A DNA stretch of 39,248 bases from Phytophthora quininea (GCA_011947345.1 JAAVTG010000031.1:1-39248), one strand, 5' to 3'. Numbered from the stretch's first letter, positions 1 through 11,936 are shown. Notes: generated from the sequence alone by a model not told the origin. Program-made: numbers and translations.

Positions 1-2
1 CT

Positions 3-3000
3 GACAACAACCAAGAAGTAAATGGCACATCATCATCTCCACAATTAAACGGCGCTGATGCGAGAAGGATACTGTCACCTAGAAGGGGCCATAGCACTCG
101 TATCGAGTCGTCATCGACAAAAGCAGAATGGCCTGATCCCATTCTGGAGCTCGACCGGATCATCGGGTTTTCGAATAACTTCTCGCACACGTTGCTATGG
201 ATTCCAGCAAGCACGTCATGTCTATACTACTTCGTCAACGATTGTTATCCGAGAATTTTGCGATGAATCGAACACCCAGGTCAAAAGTCCGCAGGCTGTG
301 CTTGGAAATATACTTCGGAGTACCAGTAGTATTGACGCCACAAAAGGTACATCTAATTCCTCCGGATCAGTGCTTACCACCCGAGAGCAATTTCTCCATG
401 GCCATTCAGCTCCTATCTGTGTGTTAGCTGTCACCAAGGATGGAAGTATTCTTGCTTCAGCGGAGACGCCAATTAATTCGAAGACAAGCGGAATTAGGCT
501 GTGGAGCCTTGGGAGTCACGAATGCATGACAGTTGTCAAGGCTCAAGCCAAAGGAGTGCATGCACTATGTTTTTCAGCACCGACCAAGCAACGTCTACTT
601 CTCTGTGCTGTTGGTCGTGATGATTGTTCCCGTACGCAGGTTTTTATCTGGGACTGTTCGAGTCTGCAGCAAGGAGATCAAGGACATCTATCTGCAGCAG
701 TGACTCTCATGGCAAGACAAACATCAGATTTCCCGATTGTTCGGATTGCGTTTTCGCCGTACGAACAGCAAGACCAATATCATCTCGTGTCCTGCGGGCG
801 AGAAAATGTGCGCTACTGGCGAGTAAACCCGAGTAGTGGACACCTTACTGGTTGCCCTGTCATTCTGAACGAGTACTCCCGTGGAACAATTTTTACAGAT
901 CTGGGCTACGACACGATAGTTGAGACTCACCCGTCGAACATTCAACGAGTACGACCATTGTACGTGACCTCCAGTTTGGGCACTCTCCTCGTGATCGACT
1001 ACGACTCTAAGAAAGTGCTCTGTGTGTACCAACTCCATGACGCGAGCATCAATTGTTTGTCTGTGAATGAGGGATTCTGTGTCACAGGCTCGGATGATTG
1101 CTTTCTCCGTGTTTGGCCTCTCGACTTTACGGATTATTTCTTAGAAGCTCATCATGAAGCGGGCGTTAGCTGCTTGGATGTATCCGCAGATGGTATGAAG
1201 GTGATTGTTGGCAGCCGAAACAATGCAATCGGGGTGCTGGACATCGCCGATCAGCAATATGGAACTGTACTACGTTCTCATACGAAAGGAATCACTGCTA
1301 TGACTACAGCGCCGTGGGGGTCTCCATTATCAGCGCTGCTTATCGTCGAGGCTTGTGCTGGTAGGTCTGGCCCTTGCCAAAGTGAATTGGTGACAGCTTC
1401 CTTGGACGGGACATTGCGAGTTTGGGATGTAGCATCTGGACAGCAATTATACGAGTTCGATATTAAGGAGGAAGCTATCACTTGTTTGGCTGCATCGCCG
1501 ACCCAGGCTGGTATCATCGCAGTGGGCTTTTCCTCGGGTTGTACTCGCATTTTCAACGTTCATCGTACAGACACGAACAATTCTGATAGCAATAATGCAG
1601 CTGAGACACCTTCCAGTATGTTGCGAGAGTTTTGGCAGCATCAAAGCTCAATCCGTCATATTGCGTTCGATTGCGATGGTCAACACCTTTATACGTCCGG
1701 TGCTGGAAAACAATTGTGTTTGTATGATGCGCGAGAGCAAGATTACGTGCCTTTGAAGATGCTGTTGGCCGATTTCCCGCCGAGAATGGTCACTTCGTTC
1801 TTAGCCAAGACAAGAAATGGCTGGCCATCATCAACGGAGACCGGAATGGTATTCTCGTGCTAGATCCTTGTTCACTACGCGTTATCGCGACAGTTCAGCC
1901 GCCACGGTCGGCAAGCAACTCGGTCGGTATCCAGAAGCTAAGTTGAAGCTTGTGAGATTCTCGAACAATACGTCCGAGCTGCTAGCGTTGTCTGAAAGTG
2001 ACCGACTGCACGTATTCTCTTTACCGACAAGAACGTTCGTCCAATCCATGCCGTTACTGGGCCAAGGCGGTATCAGCTCCTTGATCATGAGCGCGAACTC
2101 GAAGTATATGGTTACAGGCGGCGTGGATGGCTCTCTTCGAGTTTGGAACTGGGATGACAGTGGACGTATCGGCCGTATGCACCAGTCGTTCCTGGGTCAT
2201 GCGGGAAAATTAACGACTTGGGATTCACGAATGATGGCCAATACATTGTGGCTACAGGAGAATCGAGTGCTGTGTGTATCTGGGAATTCCATGGAGATCC
2301 TCGACCGACATCGCCAAGAGTACGTGTCGGAACTACGAATTGTTCCAGTGATCATCGATTGAAGGGCGGTTATGACTCACTACTTTATTGTGAAGAAAGC
2401 TCATTGCCTCCTGATACGCATAGTTTTGACAGAGAAACAACTCTGATAGACAACCATGGGAAGTATCGACATGAGCGTTTGACTGCACCATCAGGAATGC
2501 ATGGAGGCACGGAATCAACGGATCTGGACGAAATTACGAGTAATGGGCGTGGGATTTTAACTGCGTATGCAGAAAAGTTTCGAGGATCGGGAACAATGGA
2601 CCAAGATAACCAAACGAACAATGGTCTGGAAGGAGGTTTCTTGGCGGCGGGTATTTCGTCCAAAGCAAGTTTTAGACTGAGTCTAGAGCCAGATGCTCTC
2701 ATGCTGGGTGGGAACACTTGTGAGCAGCATACTAAAGGTGACAGCGTGTTTAAGAGCAGCATGGTTTGTGAAGACGTGCCTGTTGCGGTGGTACAGGAAA
2801 AACCTGGAGCAAATGGCCGTATAGCTCTCTTCAGCACGATTGCCGGTTTTGACCCGTCGATATTTGCTTGGTCTTGTTCAACTGGAAAGCTTGTCTTCGC
2901 ACAAGAGGCCGCACTGGTTGTGGAAGATATTGCTTCCGGAAGGCAAACTCTTTTTGATGACTGTTGTGCTAACGAAAACGCGTCTAACGACAGTGGCGCA

Positions 3001-5333
3001 ATGCTTCAATGTTCATCGACCGAGATCATTCTAATGCAGCTATCGCCTGGCGGCGAGACTGTGGCCACGATATCTTCTCGACTTGATTTCATTACAATTC
3101 GATCGCTGTCTTCAAAGAATGTGCCTGATGGCGCTAGCACTGAAGAGGCTCATACTTTGATTCGACTCGCACCAGGTACGAGTGCTATCACGGCGTTGGC
3201 GTTTGGACATCGATCTCAGTCGAGCCCAATCGAAGAGCTCGTTTGTGTTGCATGCGAAATTGGTGGCCCGCAGCTTAAAGAACAAATTGTCGTTCTCGCT
3301 AGTATAAACAGGGAGACGATTATTTGGTCCAGCGTTGAGTCTGCTGGGTGGGTGCCAAAAGCTGTGAAGCAAATCGTTGCAAAATCGGAGTCGCAGTTCC
3401 TGCTGTTTTGTGGCGAGAACAACAGTATTAGTTCAGTATCGATTCATCATACTGTTAGAGCTGGCGTTGACACAGAAGCGTCAAATATCGAGCTGCGCTC
3501 ACTAATCGATGTGTTCCGACGCAGGTCCAGCGTATCTGTCTTTCCACGAAGCGCTACCTCGTCGGAGCCGACAACGATCGATACTGCTACTTCTACGATC
3601 TTCGGCGAGAAGTTTTCATCGCCACCACGCAATTGTTAGTGCCAACAAAAACAAACGAGAGCAAGACTGTCACGTTCTTCGAGTGGATCACCACTGCTGG
3701 TAAGTCACTTCTCATTTCGGGATCGACAACAGAAAGCACGCTACATGTACATTCGCTCCCTATGGTCTCCACAAAGCATTCCACCCGCACTGTTATCGAC
3801 TGGGAACGCCTAACACGAGGTGGAATTGCGCTCTTGTACTCGATCCCACTAAGTGGTGGCGGATTATTGCGAAGTCTATCCGTTGATCCAGTCCGCGACG
3901 TGGGATTAGCGACTATGCACGATGGAACGATTGTGCTTGCACAATTTCAGTCTTCCCCGACGGTGAAAGTATTGCGCACTACAACTACCAACTCGACGGC
4001 TGGGTTTGGTGAAAGCAACGCCAGTTTATCGATCTCGCAAGCTTCCTGGGCACTAGACGGTACGGTGATTCTCACTCTATCGCGAAGTGATGGCATAGTT
4101 CGAGTTTGGCTTCCTGAGCTAACGCGAGAGCTCACGAGGTTCCAGGTTGCTTCGGCAGTTTGCACCTGTTTTGCGGTTAATCCGTTCCAAACATCGACTG
4201 ATGATGTTTCTCAGTCAGTGATATTGGCAGGATACAGCGACGGCTCGCTGCGCGTGTTCGATCTGCGCGAGATGCAACTTCTGTCGCGGTTTGAGCTCAC
4301 ACTACCAACATCTTCCAAGTCTACTGACGCCCATTCCTTTGATCGAATTGTGTTTATTGGTGCATTCACGGCACTCGTAGTAACTAGCGATCATCGTGTC
4401 TTTATGGTGGACTTTACCCATGCGTTAAAGACGAAGGAAGTGGCTCAAACAGCACAAGGACCGATTGTCCGTGCAAGGCCATGTTCTCGTGGAACCACAG
4501 CCGCCACTAAGAAGAGAACGCAACAGAAAGCTAGCAGGAAGATGAAACCGAGTGTTGGCAACCGAAAGAACTCACAGGAGGTTGTCTATCGAGAACTGAA
4601 TCTGCACTCAACGAGGCAAAGCCAGCGGAAGCGATTGGAAAGTGTGGCCAAAAACGAAAGCGCAGCCGAACAAGTGCGAGTTGGTGCAATCGACGTGATG
4701 CAGGAAGGCACTTTAAAGATCCATCCGTTCGTCGTCGTAGTGAGTCGAAGTATTGCGAAACAGCCTGAAAGTAAATGCGTAGCGATCGCGTTTGCTGATT
4801 CCGGAATGAACGCTTTGAGCGAGGAGATGGCGCCATCGGACAAGTGGCGATTGGAGATCCGAGCCAAGTTGGACCAGACAGTCGTTGTGTTCACGACGAC
4901 CCCTTCGCCTGCAGCTGCACGAGTTCTGTATCCCTGTCGAATTAAGACCCAGGACGATGTTACAGACGACGGGGGCGGCAGTTGGTGGTGGTGGGGTCTG
5001 GAGATTCGTGACTGCGTAAAGGGCTGTGTAGTGCAGCGTCTCGCGTTCGATATTGCCAGCCCTTGTCTAGACTACCTTGCAATGCTCCGCTACATCAGTG
5101 TCGTCGTAGCACCAGACAGCCCCGAGACAGAACAACTCCTGCTTTTGGTTGACGAAGACGGTCGAATGGCAGCATTGGACAGCACTCGCCACCTCCTCCC
5201 CATCGACTCTAAATACGCACCAACTCTTCAACTCGGCTCCACCGCCAGCATCCTGGCCAAAGGCAACAAAATCAAAATCCTGCTCACCTCACCAACTCAA
5301 GTCGCCGTCGCCACTCTCCACTTGCAGAACTAA
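3..5333 (+). CDS. WDR90: WDR90-like WD40-repeat protein (5' end outside window)
   Basis: Large WD40 protein matching WDR90/POC16, a centriolar-wall and ciliary protein that binds tubulin. The segment around 1087-1290 (DDCFLRVWPLDF, then FLEAHHEAGVSCLDVSADG) lines up closely with vertebrate WDR90. Many further WD blades follow, ending in DGSLRVW and DGSLRVFDL motifs, and the stop is at 5331-5333. The N-terminal CFA20-like domain expected in this family would lie left of the window. Coding begins in frame 3 at base 3 (PDPILELDRIIGFSNN, typical of the start of the propeller array), so the ATG at 58 is not the start. The frame changes near 235 (+1), and near 1780, 1938, 2205 and 3525 (each -1). 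Homology continues without a gap across every break (for example GHAGK then GFTNDGQYIV at 2205), so these look like base errors. No introns are needed. Identity is confident; intactness is not. Confidence 0.9.
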
Positions 5334-5407
5334 ACGCCCAACAACATTTCAAGGTAAAAACAACCTCTTTTACTCGGTGCGTGTTGATTTCAAGGTCAAC
5401 TTGCACT

Positions 5408-6006
5408 TTACTCCTTGAGCTCACCGCAGTCCTCAATGGTCACCGCAGCACGCGTCGCTCCCGACGCCGAGCCCTGCTCCTCCATCTTCTTGAGCACGTC
5501 GTGGCCCTCCGTCACCTGTCCGAAGACGACGTGGGCCTGGTCCAGCCAGGGGCAGTCCACCGTCGTGAGGAAGAATTGCGAGCCGTTGGTGTTAGGGCCG
5601 GCGTTGGCCATGGACAGAATGCCCACGCCCTCGTGCTTGAGGGCGAACTTCTCGTCCGCGAACTTCTCGCCGTAGATGGACTCGCCGCCCGTGCCGTTGC
5701 CGCGCGTGAAGTCACCGCCCTGGCACATGAAGTTGGGGATAATGCGGTGGAACTTGGATCCCTTGTAGTGCAGCGGCTTGCCGCTCTTGCCCACGCCGGC
5801 CTCGCCCGTGCACAGCTGGCGGAAGTTCTCGGCAGTCTTGGGCACCACGTCGGCGCGCAGCTCAAACACCAGGCGGCCGCTGGGCTGGCCGCCGATCGAC
5901 ACGTCGAAGAACACGCTCGGGTTCTTGGCCGCCGAGCTGAAGCAGGCCATGGAGGCCTGCTTACGGGCGGCGGACTGCACGGGCGCAGCAGACTCTTGAT
6001 CAACAT
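5408..6006 (-). CDS. Cyclophilin-type peptidyl-prolyl cis-trans isomerase, probably mitochondrial
   Basis: Cyclophilin A/D-type prolyl isomerase, which catalyses cis-trans isomerisation of peptidyl-prolyl bonds in protein folding. The single domain is complete: VFFDVSIGG start, [20 protein letters not shown] with the catalytic Arg, [10 protein letters not shown], and the cyclosporin-binding Trp in [14 protein letters not shown], ending GELKE. The uninterrupted frame runs up to 6067, and an internal Met at 5950 would give a cytosolic form of about 180 residues. An ATG at 6006 in the neighbouring frame reads MLIKSLLRP, and one extra G near 5978 would join it to [10 protein letters not shown] and the domain. 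That would make an Arg/Ser-rich, acid-free mitochondrial presequence like that of cyclophilin D. The enzyme call is firm; the presequence and the start at 6006 are inference. Confidence 0.93.
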
Positions 6007-6210
6007 GCTCGCTCGGGGATACTTTTTGGATGTGTGGATGTGTGGCTTTACACCCTTTTCGGACCAATTTTGGATATATCTATTTTCACTGCTACTCAGT
6101 GTGATGTTAACGCACAGCTTTTCGACAGTGTTGGAATTGTTTTACTCGATTACTATTGCCACTGGGAAACCATTAACACATCTGCGAATTTCCTCCGAAG
6201 CGCTCAAGTC

Positions 6211-7119
6211 ACGGACGATTACATCGACAAAGATGACTTCCCGAGTGGAATCTCTCAAGACCCCGCGACGCTTTCTCTCCAAAAGACGACTTCCCATGTA
6301 CTTCGCATGGATGACGACGAACAACAGCCCAGGGCTCGCTCGAGGAAGAAGACTGTCGTTGGTCAGCGTACCAGGAGTCCTCGCGTGAACAGTACTGCTA
6401 TTTACAGTCATGCAGCGCGTGATGCCCAAAGTTTCGTCTGGAGATTCGTGAGCTCTCGCCAATTTCTATGCGACATCGATACCAACAAGTACCTGTTCCG
6501 ATTAGTCCGCAGGGATCCCAGTTTTGATTCCACTAATCCCCAAAAGCAGAGTTCCAGTGACAGTGACTCTCTTCGTTGCTTCGACAGCAACTTCATTCAA
6601 AGAGCTGTTATCTCTTTGCGTTGTGTGACGATTGATAGTGAAGACTTGCTGGGAGTGAAGGCTTGCTTTGGTAGCACTCAGTTTCGTTTGAACGCGCTCG
6701 ACGGCCGTCGATGTTACCACTGGAGAGATTTACGCAACGTGGAGTACCCTACCGATATGCAGACGACATTTCCTTGAATGAACACATCGGCTTCCGCGTA
6801 AAGGTTTAGTCTGATACAACAAGTGGGTGGTGGCGCTCAATCCACAATCTCGTCCAGCTTACTGCGGGTAGCGACCCCTCTGCAACGGGAGTGAGCCTAA
6901 CATCCCATCCGTCAAAGGATCTGAAGATTGAGTTTGTCAACATCCAGCGAAACTGGACTGTGCCAAACGTGTTCAGACTACGGTTTGAGAGCTATGAAGG
7001 AAGGATCTAAGTTTCTGCAAGTGCGACCTCCGAGAGAGATGGTTGTGGGAAAGCGCGTAAGCGAGAGCTATGGGTTTCTGGTGAAGAAGCTGGTGGAAAT
7101 TCTGGATGGTATGTCCTGA
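6211..7119 (+). pseudogene. Decayed paralogue of the 385-aa family found at 17608-18765
   Basis: Remnant of the unknown family whose intact member lies at 17608-18765 on the other strand. DDYIDKDDFPSGIS (from 6214) matches the intact N-terminus EDYIDEDDLCGVS, but the start codon is ACG at 6211 instead of ATG. Similarity continues through SFVWRFVSSRQFLCDI and YHWRDLRNVEY to a stop at 6775-6777. The centre of the protein is missing. Similarity resumes in another frame at FRVKV, then a TAG, then HNLVQLTAGSDPSATGVSL and DLKIEFVNIQRNW, another stop, and finally FLVKKLVEILDGMS to 7119. Start loss, stops, frame changes and a central deletion make this an old pseudogene. Protein similarity is moderate, so it separated from the others long before the arms at 12-20 kb. 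Confidence 0.75.
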
Positions 7120-7240
7120 GCTAGTAGTGGAAGCACCGCGTGGCGAAAGCTCGAGCTGCGGAAGTGATAAATACTGAGCTAGGTGATAAGCAATTAACAA
7201 CGAAGAGCACTTTCGAATGGAGCGTACATTTGTTCATTCA

Positions 7241-7694
7241 TTATACAAAGACTGCGGTAGGTGCACGACGAAAGCAGGACGACAGAAAACTGGAGGTGGC
7301 GTCAATCACGCGACGAAACTGGAGACGGCAAGCCTTGGCACAAGTCTTGGCGTCTGGCTTGAATTGCTTTTCTTCAGCCGAGCTCCTCTTTTGGTTTGAA
7401 TCGTCATCGATCATGGTCCGCAGCAAGGCTACCCACCGTTCGCGATCGAGTGCACTCGCTGCACGGACAGCAATACGTTGGCGGTTGGATCCGTACTCCA
7501 ACTGAATCGTGTGTCGAGCCAAATCGCGCTCGGAGCACGGCAGAAGGCTCGCCGCTGCGTCGAGTGGAATTGAGGTCAGACCCTTCGCAGAGCGGGAGCG
7601 TTGGAAGACGAGTTGAAAAGAAGAGGACGAACTCTCGGCGCTGTCACCGGTCGAAGGCAAGACGATCTTCACCGAGTAGACAGCGCACAGCAGC
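7241..7694 (-). CDS. PH-domain-like protein, 3' exon (5' part uncertain)
   Basis: Reading frame of about 150 codons ending at 7241. The middle segment HTIQLEYGSNRQ, then RIAVRAASALDRERWVALL, has the pattern of the last strands and C-terminal helix of a pleckstrin-homology domain, where a Trp sits in an ERxxWVxxL helix. This suggests a lipid- or protein-binding adaptor. A Ser-rich stretch precedes it and a basic tail follows. The frame has a stop just upstream of a good acceptor (AACAG at 7695-7698), so this looks like the last exon. A plausible upstream exon lies at about 7785-7885 ahead of a GTGAGA donor, but I could not fix its frame. The PH call rests on one helix and a few strands and is tentative. 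Confidence 0.4.
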
Positions 7695-8043
7695 CTGTTG
7701 CAGTATTATCCAGAAAAGCAAAGTAAGCACGAAATTTGCTGAAGACAGAGCAGCATGAGAAGTGACTGTCCTGTTCTCACGTGATGGCAAAAACCCCAAT
7801 CGACGTGGTGATGCGAAGCATGAATGGAGTTTTGCCACAAGAAGTTGCAGGATTGGAGCTGTAGTTTGCCACACGGTACTGCTGTGGCCATGGTTGAAAG
7901 AACTTGGGGGAGAGAGAGAAACTGGAGGCTCGAGCAAATTGGGAAATGACAACTTGAGACTTTGGTGTCAGCTAACTTGCTGTATTCGGAGCCACAACTA
8001 GCAACCGGCTGCTGCGGAATCCATTAAGATACTGAAGAAAATC

Positions 8044-8791
8044 TTACCAACGAGGTCGTCGCCTCAACACTAAAAACGTCACAAGACCGCAGAGTACCCC
8101 CGTGGCGTGAGCTTGTCTGGGAGCGCTGTCAGACTCCCACGGCGGCCGATCTTGTTCATCTCGAGTCAGAAACATCACACTGAGGAACCACAATGGCCAC
8201 CGCACCCAACGCCGCGCAATTGCGACTCTCGAGGGCGGATACATCAACGCGTTGAGCGTCACGATGCAGTCGACCGCAGCTGAGCTCCCTCCTGGAATCG
8301 GCAGTCTCGAGAAAAATGGTCTCGCTTCTGCTCAGCCCCTGAAGTCAACGACACCACGTTCGCGAGTGCTCCGCTTCCAACGAACAGCGCCAGGAACTTT
8401 GCGCCGCCCAACGCTCGACACACGTGACGCCCCGCAATCGCCAGCCACAGCATGTTGTGGAGGTTGTAGCTTGTCACAGGCGTGTAGAGCGTCGAGGTGA
8501 GTAAAGTATGCAATCCATCTTGCTGTACTGTGAGCTGGGACGCATCGAAGTGCTTGGCAATAAACTCCTCGCTCTCAAAGGTCCCAAATACTGGGCTCGA
8601 GTACAACTCCACGCCTGCCATTGCGGTTAGCAGTGCCAGTAACGCCTTCGAGGTTCCTGGTGACGGTGCGGCATTGGGGTTGGTCGGGTGGCGCGTCTTG
8701 GAGTTGCAGCATTGCGACGGACCGCTCGTTGGTGGCTGGACAGTCGGGAGAAAGCTGGGCAGCGAGATAACTGGAGACCAGGACGCAACAT
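8044..8791 (-). CDS. Rhomboid-family intramembrane serine protease, possibly mitochondrial
   Basis: Rhomboid-like polytopic membrane protein. Visible elements in order are an Arg/Ser-rich N-terminus from the ATG at 8791 (MLRPGLQLSRCPAFSRLSS) that resembles a mitochondrial presequence, and a first hydrophobic helix (SKALLALLTAMAGVEL). Next come the family motif YNLHNMLWLAIAGRHV and a helix GGAKFLALFVGSGALANVV. The nucleophile motif is GGSSAAV, in the position of the usual GASGA, and the last helix is AHATGVLCGLVTF with the His-x-x-Gly pattern of the catalytic His. The gene is read in three frames: breaks near 8655 and near 8320 each correspond to one missing base. Mitochondrial location (PARL/Pcp1-like) is inferred only from the N-terminus. 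The fold assignment is good. Activity is likely because both Ser and His are present, although the glycine after Ser is replaced. Confidence 0.7.
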
Positions 8792-9083
8792 GGTGAGACT
8801 GGGAGTGATGTGAGACGTGTGAAGGTTCGCACCAAGGAGCAAGTTGACTTGCATCCATCTATCCCATGCAAGTCAAATGTACTAGTACCATCGTGGTGCC
8901 TAGAAACCGTTGTTAGCTTGATGCCAATGTCCATGAAGATGTTTATCACGCAGGAAGGCGTCAAAGATGCTCGTCTACATGGCCGATTGCTACTTTGGGA
9001 TAAAAAGCGCACTTTACGCGCACTGACGCCATTATCGCGATTACTCGCTGAATCCATCAGTCCCCAACACTTGACGCGCTGCG

Positions 9084-11054
9084 ATGGCCACCAGCTTCTC
9101 GTCGGCGCGCGTCGCCGACCGCATGCGCAGCTTCAAGAAAGGCATCGACGCAGATGAGACCCGGCGGCGGCGCGAGGACACCACCGTGCAGATCCGCAAG
9201 AACCGCCGCGAGGAGCGACTGAACCAGCGCAGACGCATGATCTCCGTGGTGCAGACTTTCAGACACGACTGGCGCTGTAGGTCAGAAAAACTGACCTGTG
9301 ACTCGTGTGTACAGGCGGAGCGGAGCGATGCAACGCAGATGGCGGCGACAGCCACGCGCGATGAGCCCATGCGCTCGCTGAACGGTGTAAGTGTACGTTG
9401 CGTGCAGCGTTAATTGTTTGTTCTTCGGGTGGAGCTGGGTAACAAGGTTTCTATTACGTTAGGTGTCGGACTTGCCCAAAATTGCGGCCATGATCCAGTC
9501 GATGGACGTGCTAGAACAGGCCAACGCTGTGTCTCAACTGAGGAGATTGCTGTCACTTGGTAAGGTGGTGGCGTTACTGCGTGTAGCAATCTGAAAGCGA
9601 TAATTTGACCGTGCTTACGTTCTGTCTGCAGAGACCAACCCTCCTATTCAGGACGTGATCAATCTGGGCGTCGTGCCGCTGCTGGTGGAATTTCTGAGCA
9701 AGCAGGACCGTCCGGACATTCAGTTTGAGTCAGCGTGGGCGCTCACCAACATCGCGTCGGGCACGACGGAACACACAGAGATGGTCATCACGTGCGGCGC
9801 CGTCCCGCGGCTGTGCGAGCTGCTGCTGTCGTCCAACGACGACGTCTGCGAGCAGGCCGTGTGGGCGCTAGGAAATATTTCGGGTGACTCACCGCAGTGT
9901 CGAGATGCGGTGCTGAATGCGGGGGCAATGATTACGCTGCTTGCGGTGCTGCGACGGTCTTCGGGGAAGATCAGCATTCTTCGCAACGCGACGTGGACCC
10001 TGTCCAATCTGTGCCGTGGCAAGCCCCGTCCGGAGTTTGAAATGATCAGCCCTGCGCTGCAACTGCTGCCGCACCTGATTCACTCGCCCGACGAGGAAGT
10101 TGTGACGGACGCGTGCTGGACGCTCTCGTACATTTCAGACGGATCCCCGATATTATTCAGGCTGTTATTGACGCGGGGTATGTCGGCAGATGCTCGACTT
10201 GGTAGGACACACACTGACGTCGATCCAGACACCAGCACTGCGGATGATCGGGAATATTGTGACGGGTAATGAGCACCAGACGCAGACCATGCTGGACTTG
10301 TCAGTTCTGCAGCGACTGGTGTCACTGCTCAAGCATGAGAAGAAGCTGATCCGCAAGGAGGCGTGCTGGGCCATCTCCAACATCACCGCTGGTACACAGA
10401 GTCAGATCCAAGAGGTGATCGATGCGAACGTGATCCCTCCGCTGCTGTGCCAGCTCATGTCGGTGGAGTTTGACGTGAGGAAAGAGGCGGCTTGGGCCAT
10501 CTCGAACGCCACCACGGGCGGCACCACAGAGCAGGTCAAATATTTAGTACAGCAAGGTACAGTGACGTCCATTGATTTGGTACTGCGATGCCGTTGCTTA
10601 CTCGTATTTCCTGGCAGGCTGTATTCCGCCGTTAGTGAAGCTGTTGGATGTTCAGGACCCTCGCGTGATCAACGTAGCGTTGGATGCTCTGGAAAATATT
10701 CTCCGCGCTGGAGAGGCAGATATGTCGTTAAACGACACGGAAAATCGCATGGCGCGATACATTGAAGAAGCGGACGGCGTTGAGCTGATCCAGAACCTCC
10801 AGTTCCACCAACAAGAAGGTACGCGGCCGAGTCATTTTATTCTCATGATTGTAGTTCTTGCTCACTTGCCTAATCTGTCGTTAGAAATCTACGACAAGTC
10901 ACTGCGAATCATTCGCGACTACTTTGACGGCGACGAGGACGAGGACTTTGACGTCGCGCCCGACATGGACTTTAATTCGCAGCAGTTTACGTTTGGGGTG
11001 GGAGGCAACACTGTCGATCCGGCTGCACTTGGCGACGTGCGGTTTAACTTTTGA
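9084..11054 (+). CDS. Importin subunit alpha (karyopherin alpha)
   Basis: Nuclear import adaptor that binds classical nuclear localisation signals and, through its N-terminus, importin-beta. Exon 1 (ATG at 9084) encodes the basic importin-beta-binding domain (RRREDTTVQIRKNRREERL). Armadillo repeats follow with the characteristic ACWALSNI-type helices: ESAWALTNIASGT, EQAVWALGNISGD, KEACWAISNITAG, KEAAWAISNATTG. The C-terminus is acidic with a DxFNSQQFTFG-type tail. Introns visible include 9385-9463 (approximate), about 9560-9631, 10557-10617 and 10819-10884; the first, near 9280-9320, has uncertain ends. Two single bases are missing in the ARM region, near 10147 (DGS to DIIQAVIDAG) and near 10183 (GYV to RQMLDLVGHT). 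Since this is an essential single-function protein with otherwise perfect motifs, these breaks are probably sequence errors. Confidence 0.95.
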
Positions 11055-11452
11055 GGCGATAGGTGAGACCAAAGCCGAGTGAATGTGACAGATAACGTGT
11101 CTTGGTGTCTCCCATTCACTGTTCTCCTTGACGGCCATGGCCGTATGTACAGCTTGCTAATCTGGTGCAGGAGGTTGATAGACAAGAAAGAATTCATTGC
11201 CAAGCAGTTGCAATACAAAATAGAGTGTGATTTTTCCAGTTCTGCTCCGCTTATAAGAGGAAGGAACAGCCTCCACGTTCAGCTGTCGGCTCTAGGAATT
11301 GTCGCCATTTCTCCTTCGAAGCAGCTCGTCGAGCAGTTTTGATCTTGCTCCTATTCACTGCCGTAGGTCGGAACCACCAAGATGTGCCACTGGTGCAGCC
11401 AACAGCAAGCCCTGCAGTCGTAGAAATATCATTAGACAAGTTCATAAAGTCC
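11055..11452. other. Intergenic, nothing recognised
   Basis: About 400 bases between the importin-alpha stop and the stop of the small membrane protein gene, so it holds the two facing 3' ends. Short open frames occur on both strands but none shows a recognisable motif. I see no RNA gene or repeat here. Confidence 0.6.
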
Positions 11453-11716
11453 TCAACATGACAGAATTCCGTACCAGAACATCCAGAGGCAAATGCCCGT
11501 CATAAACGCCAGCAACGTGAAAATCCTGTGGTTAAAACAGAAAAGTTAACACGACTTGGACGGTGCTGACGTCAAAATGTATCGAAATCCAACGTACGAG
11601 GCGTTCTCGCGGTTCATCTTGCCTGTGACGCCCATGCCCACGCCGGCGAAGCACGCCAGCAGCGTCAGCACCAGGTACGTGATGGAGCCGTTCAGCAACG
11701 GCGCAGGGACCTCCAT
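11453..11716 (-). CDS. Tiny two-helix membrane protein, V-ATPase subunit e-like
   Basis: Two-exon gene encoding about 63 residues. Exon 1 (ATG at 11716 to about 11598) gives MEVPAPLLNGS and a hydrophobic helix (ITYLVLTLLACFAGVGMGV) followed by TGKMNRENA. After an intron of about 70 nt (donor GTACGTT at 11597, acceptor CCACAG ending 11527), exon 2 gives FTLLAFMTGICLWMFWYGIL and ends LSC. Size, two helices, an Asn-Arg pair in the loop and a TxICxWxFW second helix resemble subunit e of the V0 sector (Vma9/ATP6V0E), which supports proton-pump assembly in endomembranes. The usual KGPNRG loop and the C-terminal QxNPLxGP motif are absent. The splice as drawn is out of frame by one base, so either a splice site differs or a base is wrong. 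Confidence 0.5.
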
Positions 11717-11936
11717 CCTTTGCTCTCGAGTCGAAGCGATGCACACTGCTGGCGCTCTGCCTGCTTGAGATCGAGCTCTAAATACGGCGAGGGGTTTTAT
11801 ATAGCCGAAAAACACGGCAAAAAATAGATTCAGGTGAGAAATGTGGGTCGCTCTACACAGTGCTCCAAACAGAAATATGGACCATGGCAACGTCAACATC
11901 TTTCACTTGAAGTCCTGATGCATTTTTAATTCCAAC

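Noticed and set aside
58..240. ATG at 58 as the start of the first WD40 gene
   Set aside because: Conserved residues before base 235 are in frame 3, upstream of and out of phase with that ATG.
5381..6388. Open plus-strand frame of 335 codons opposite the cyclophilin
   Set aside because: Low-complexity Arg/Leu/Ala/Val translation of a GC-rich gene's complementary strand; the cyclophilin on the minus strand is unmistakable.
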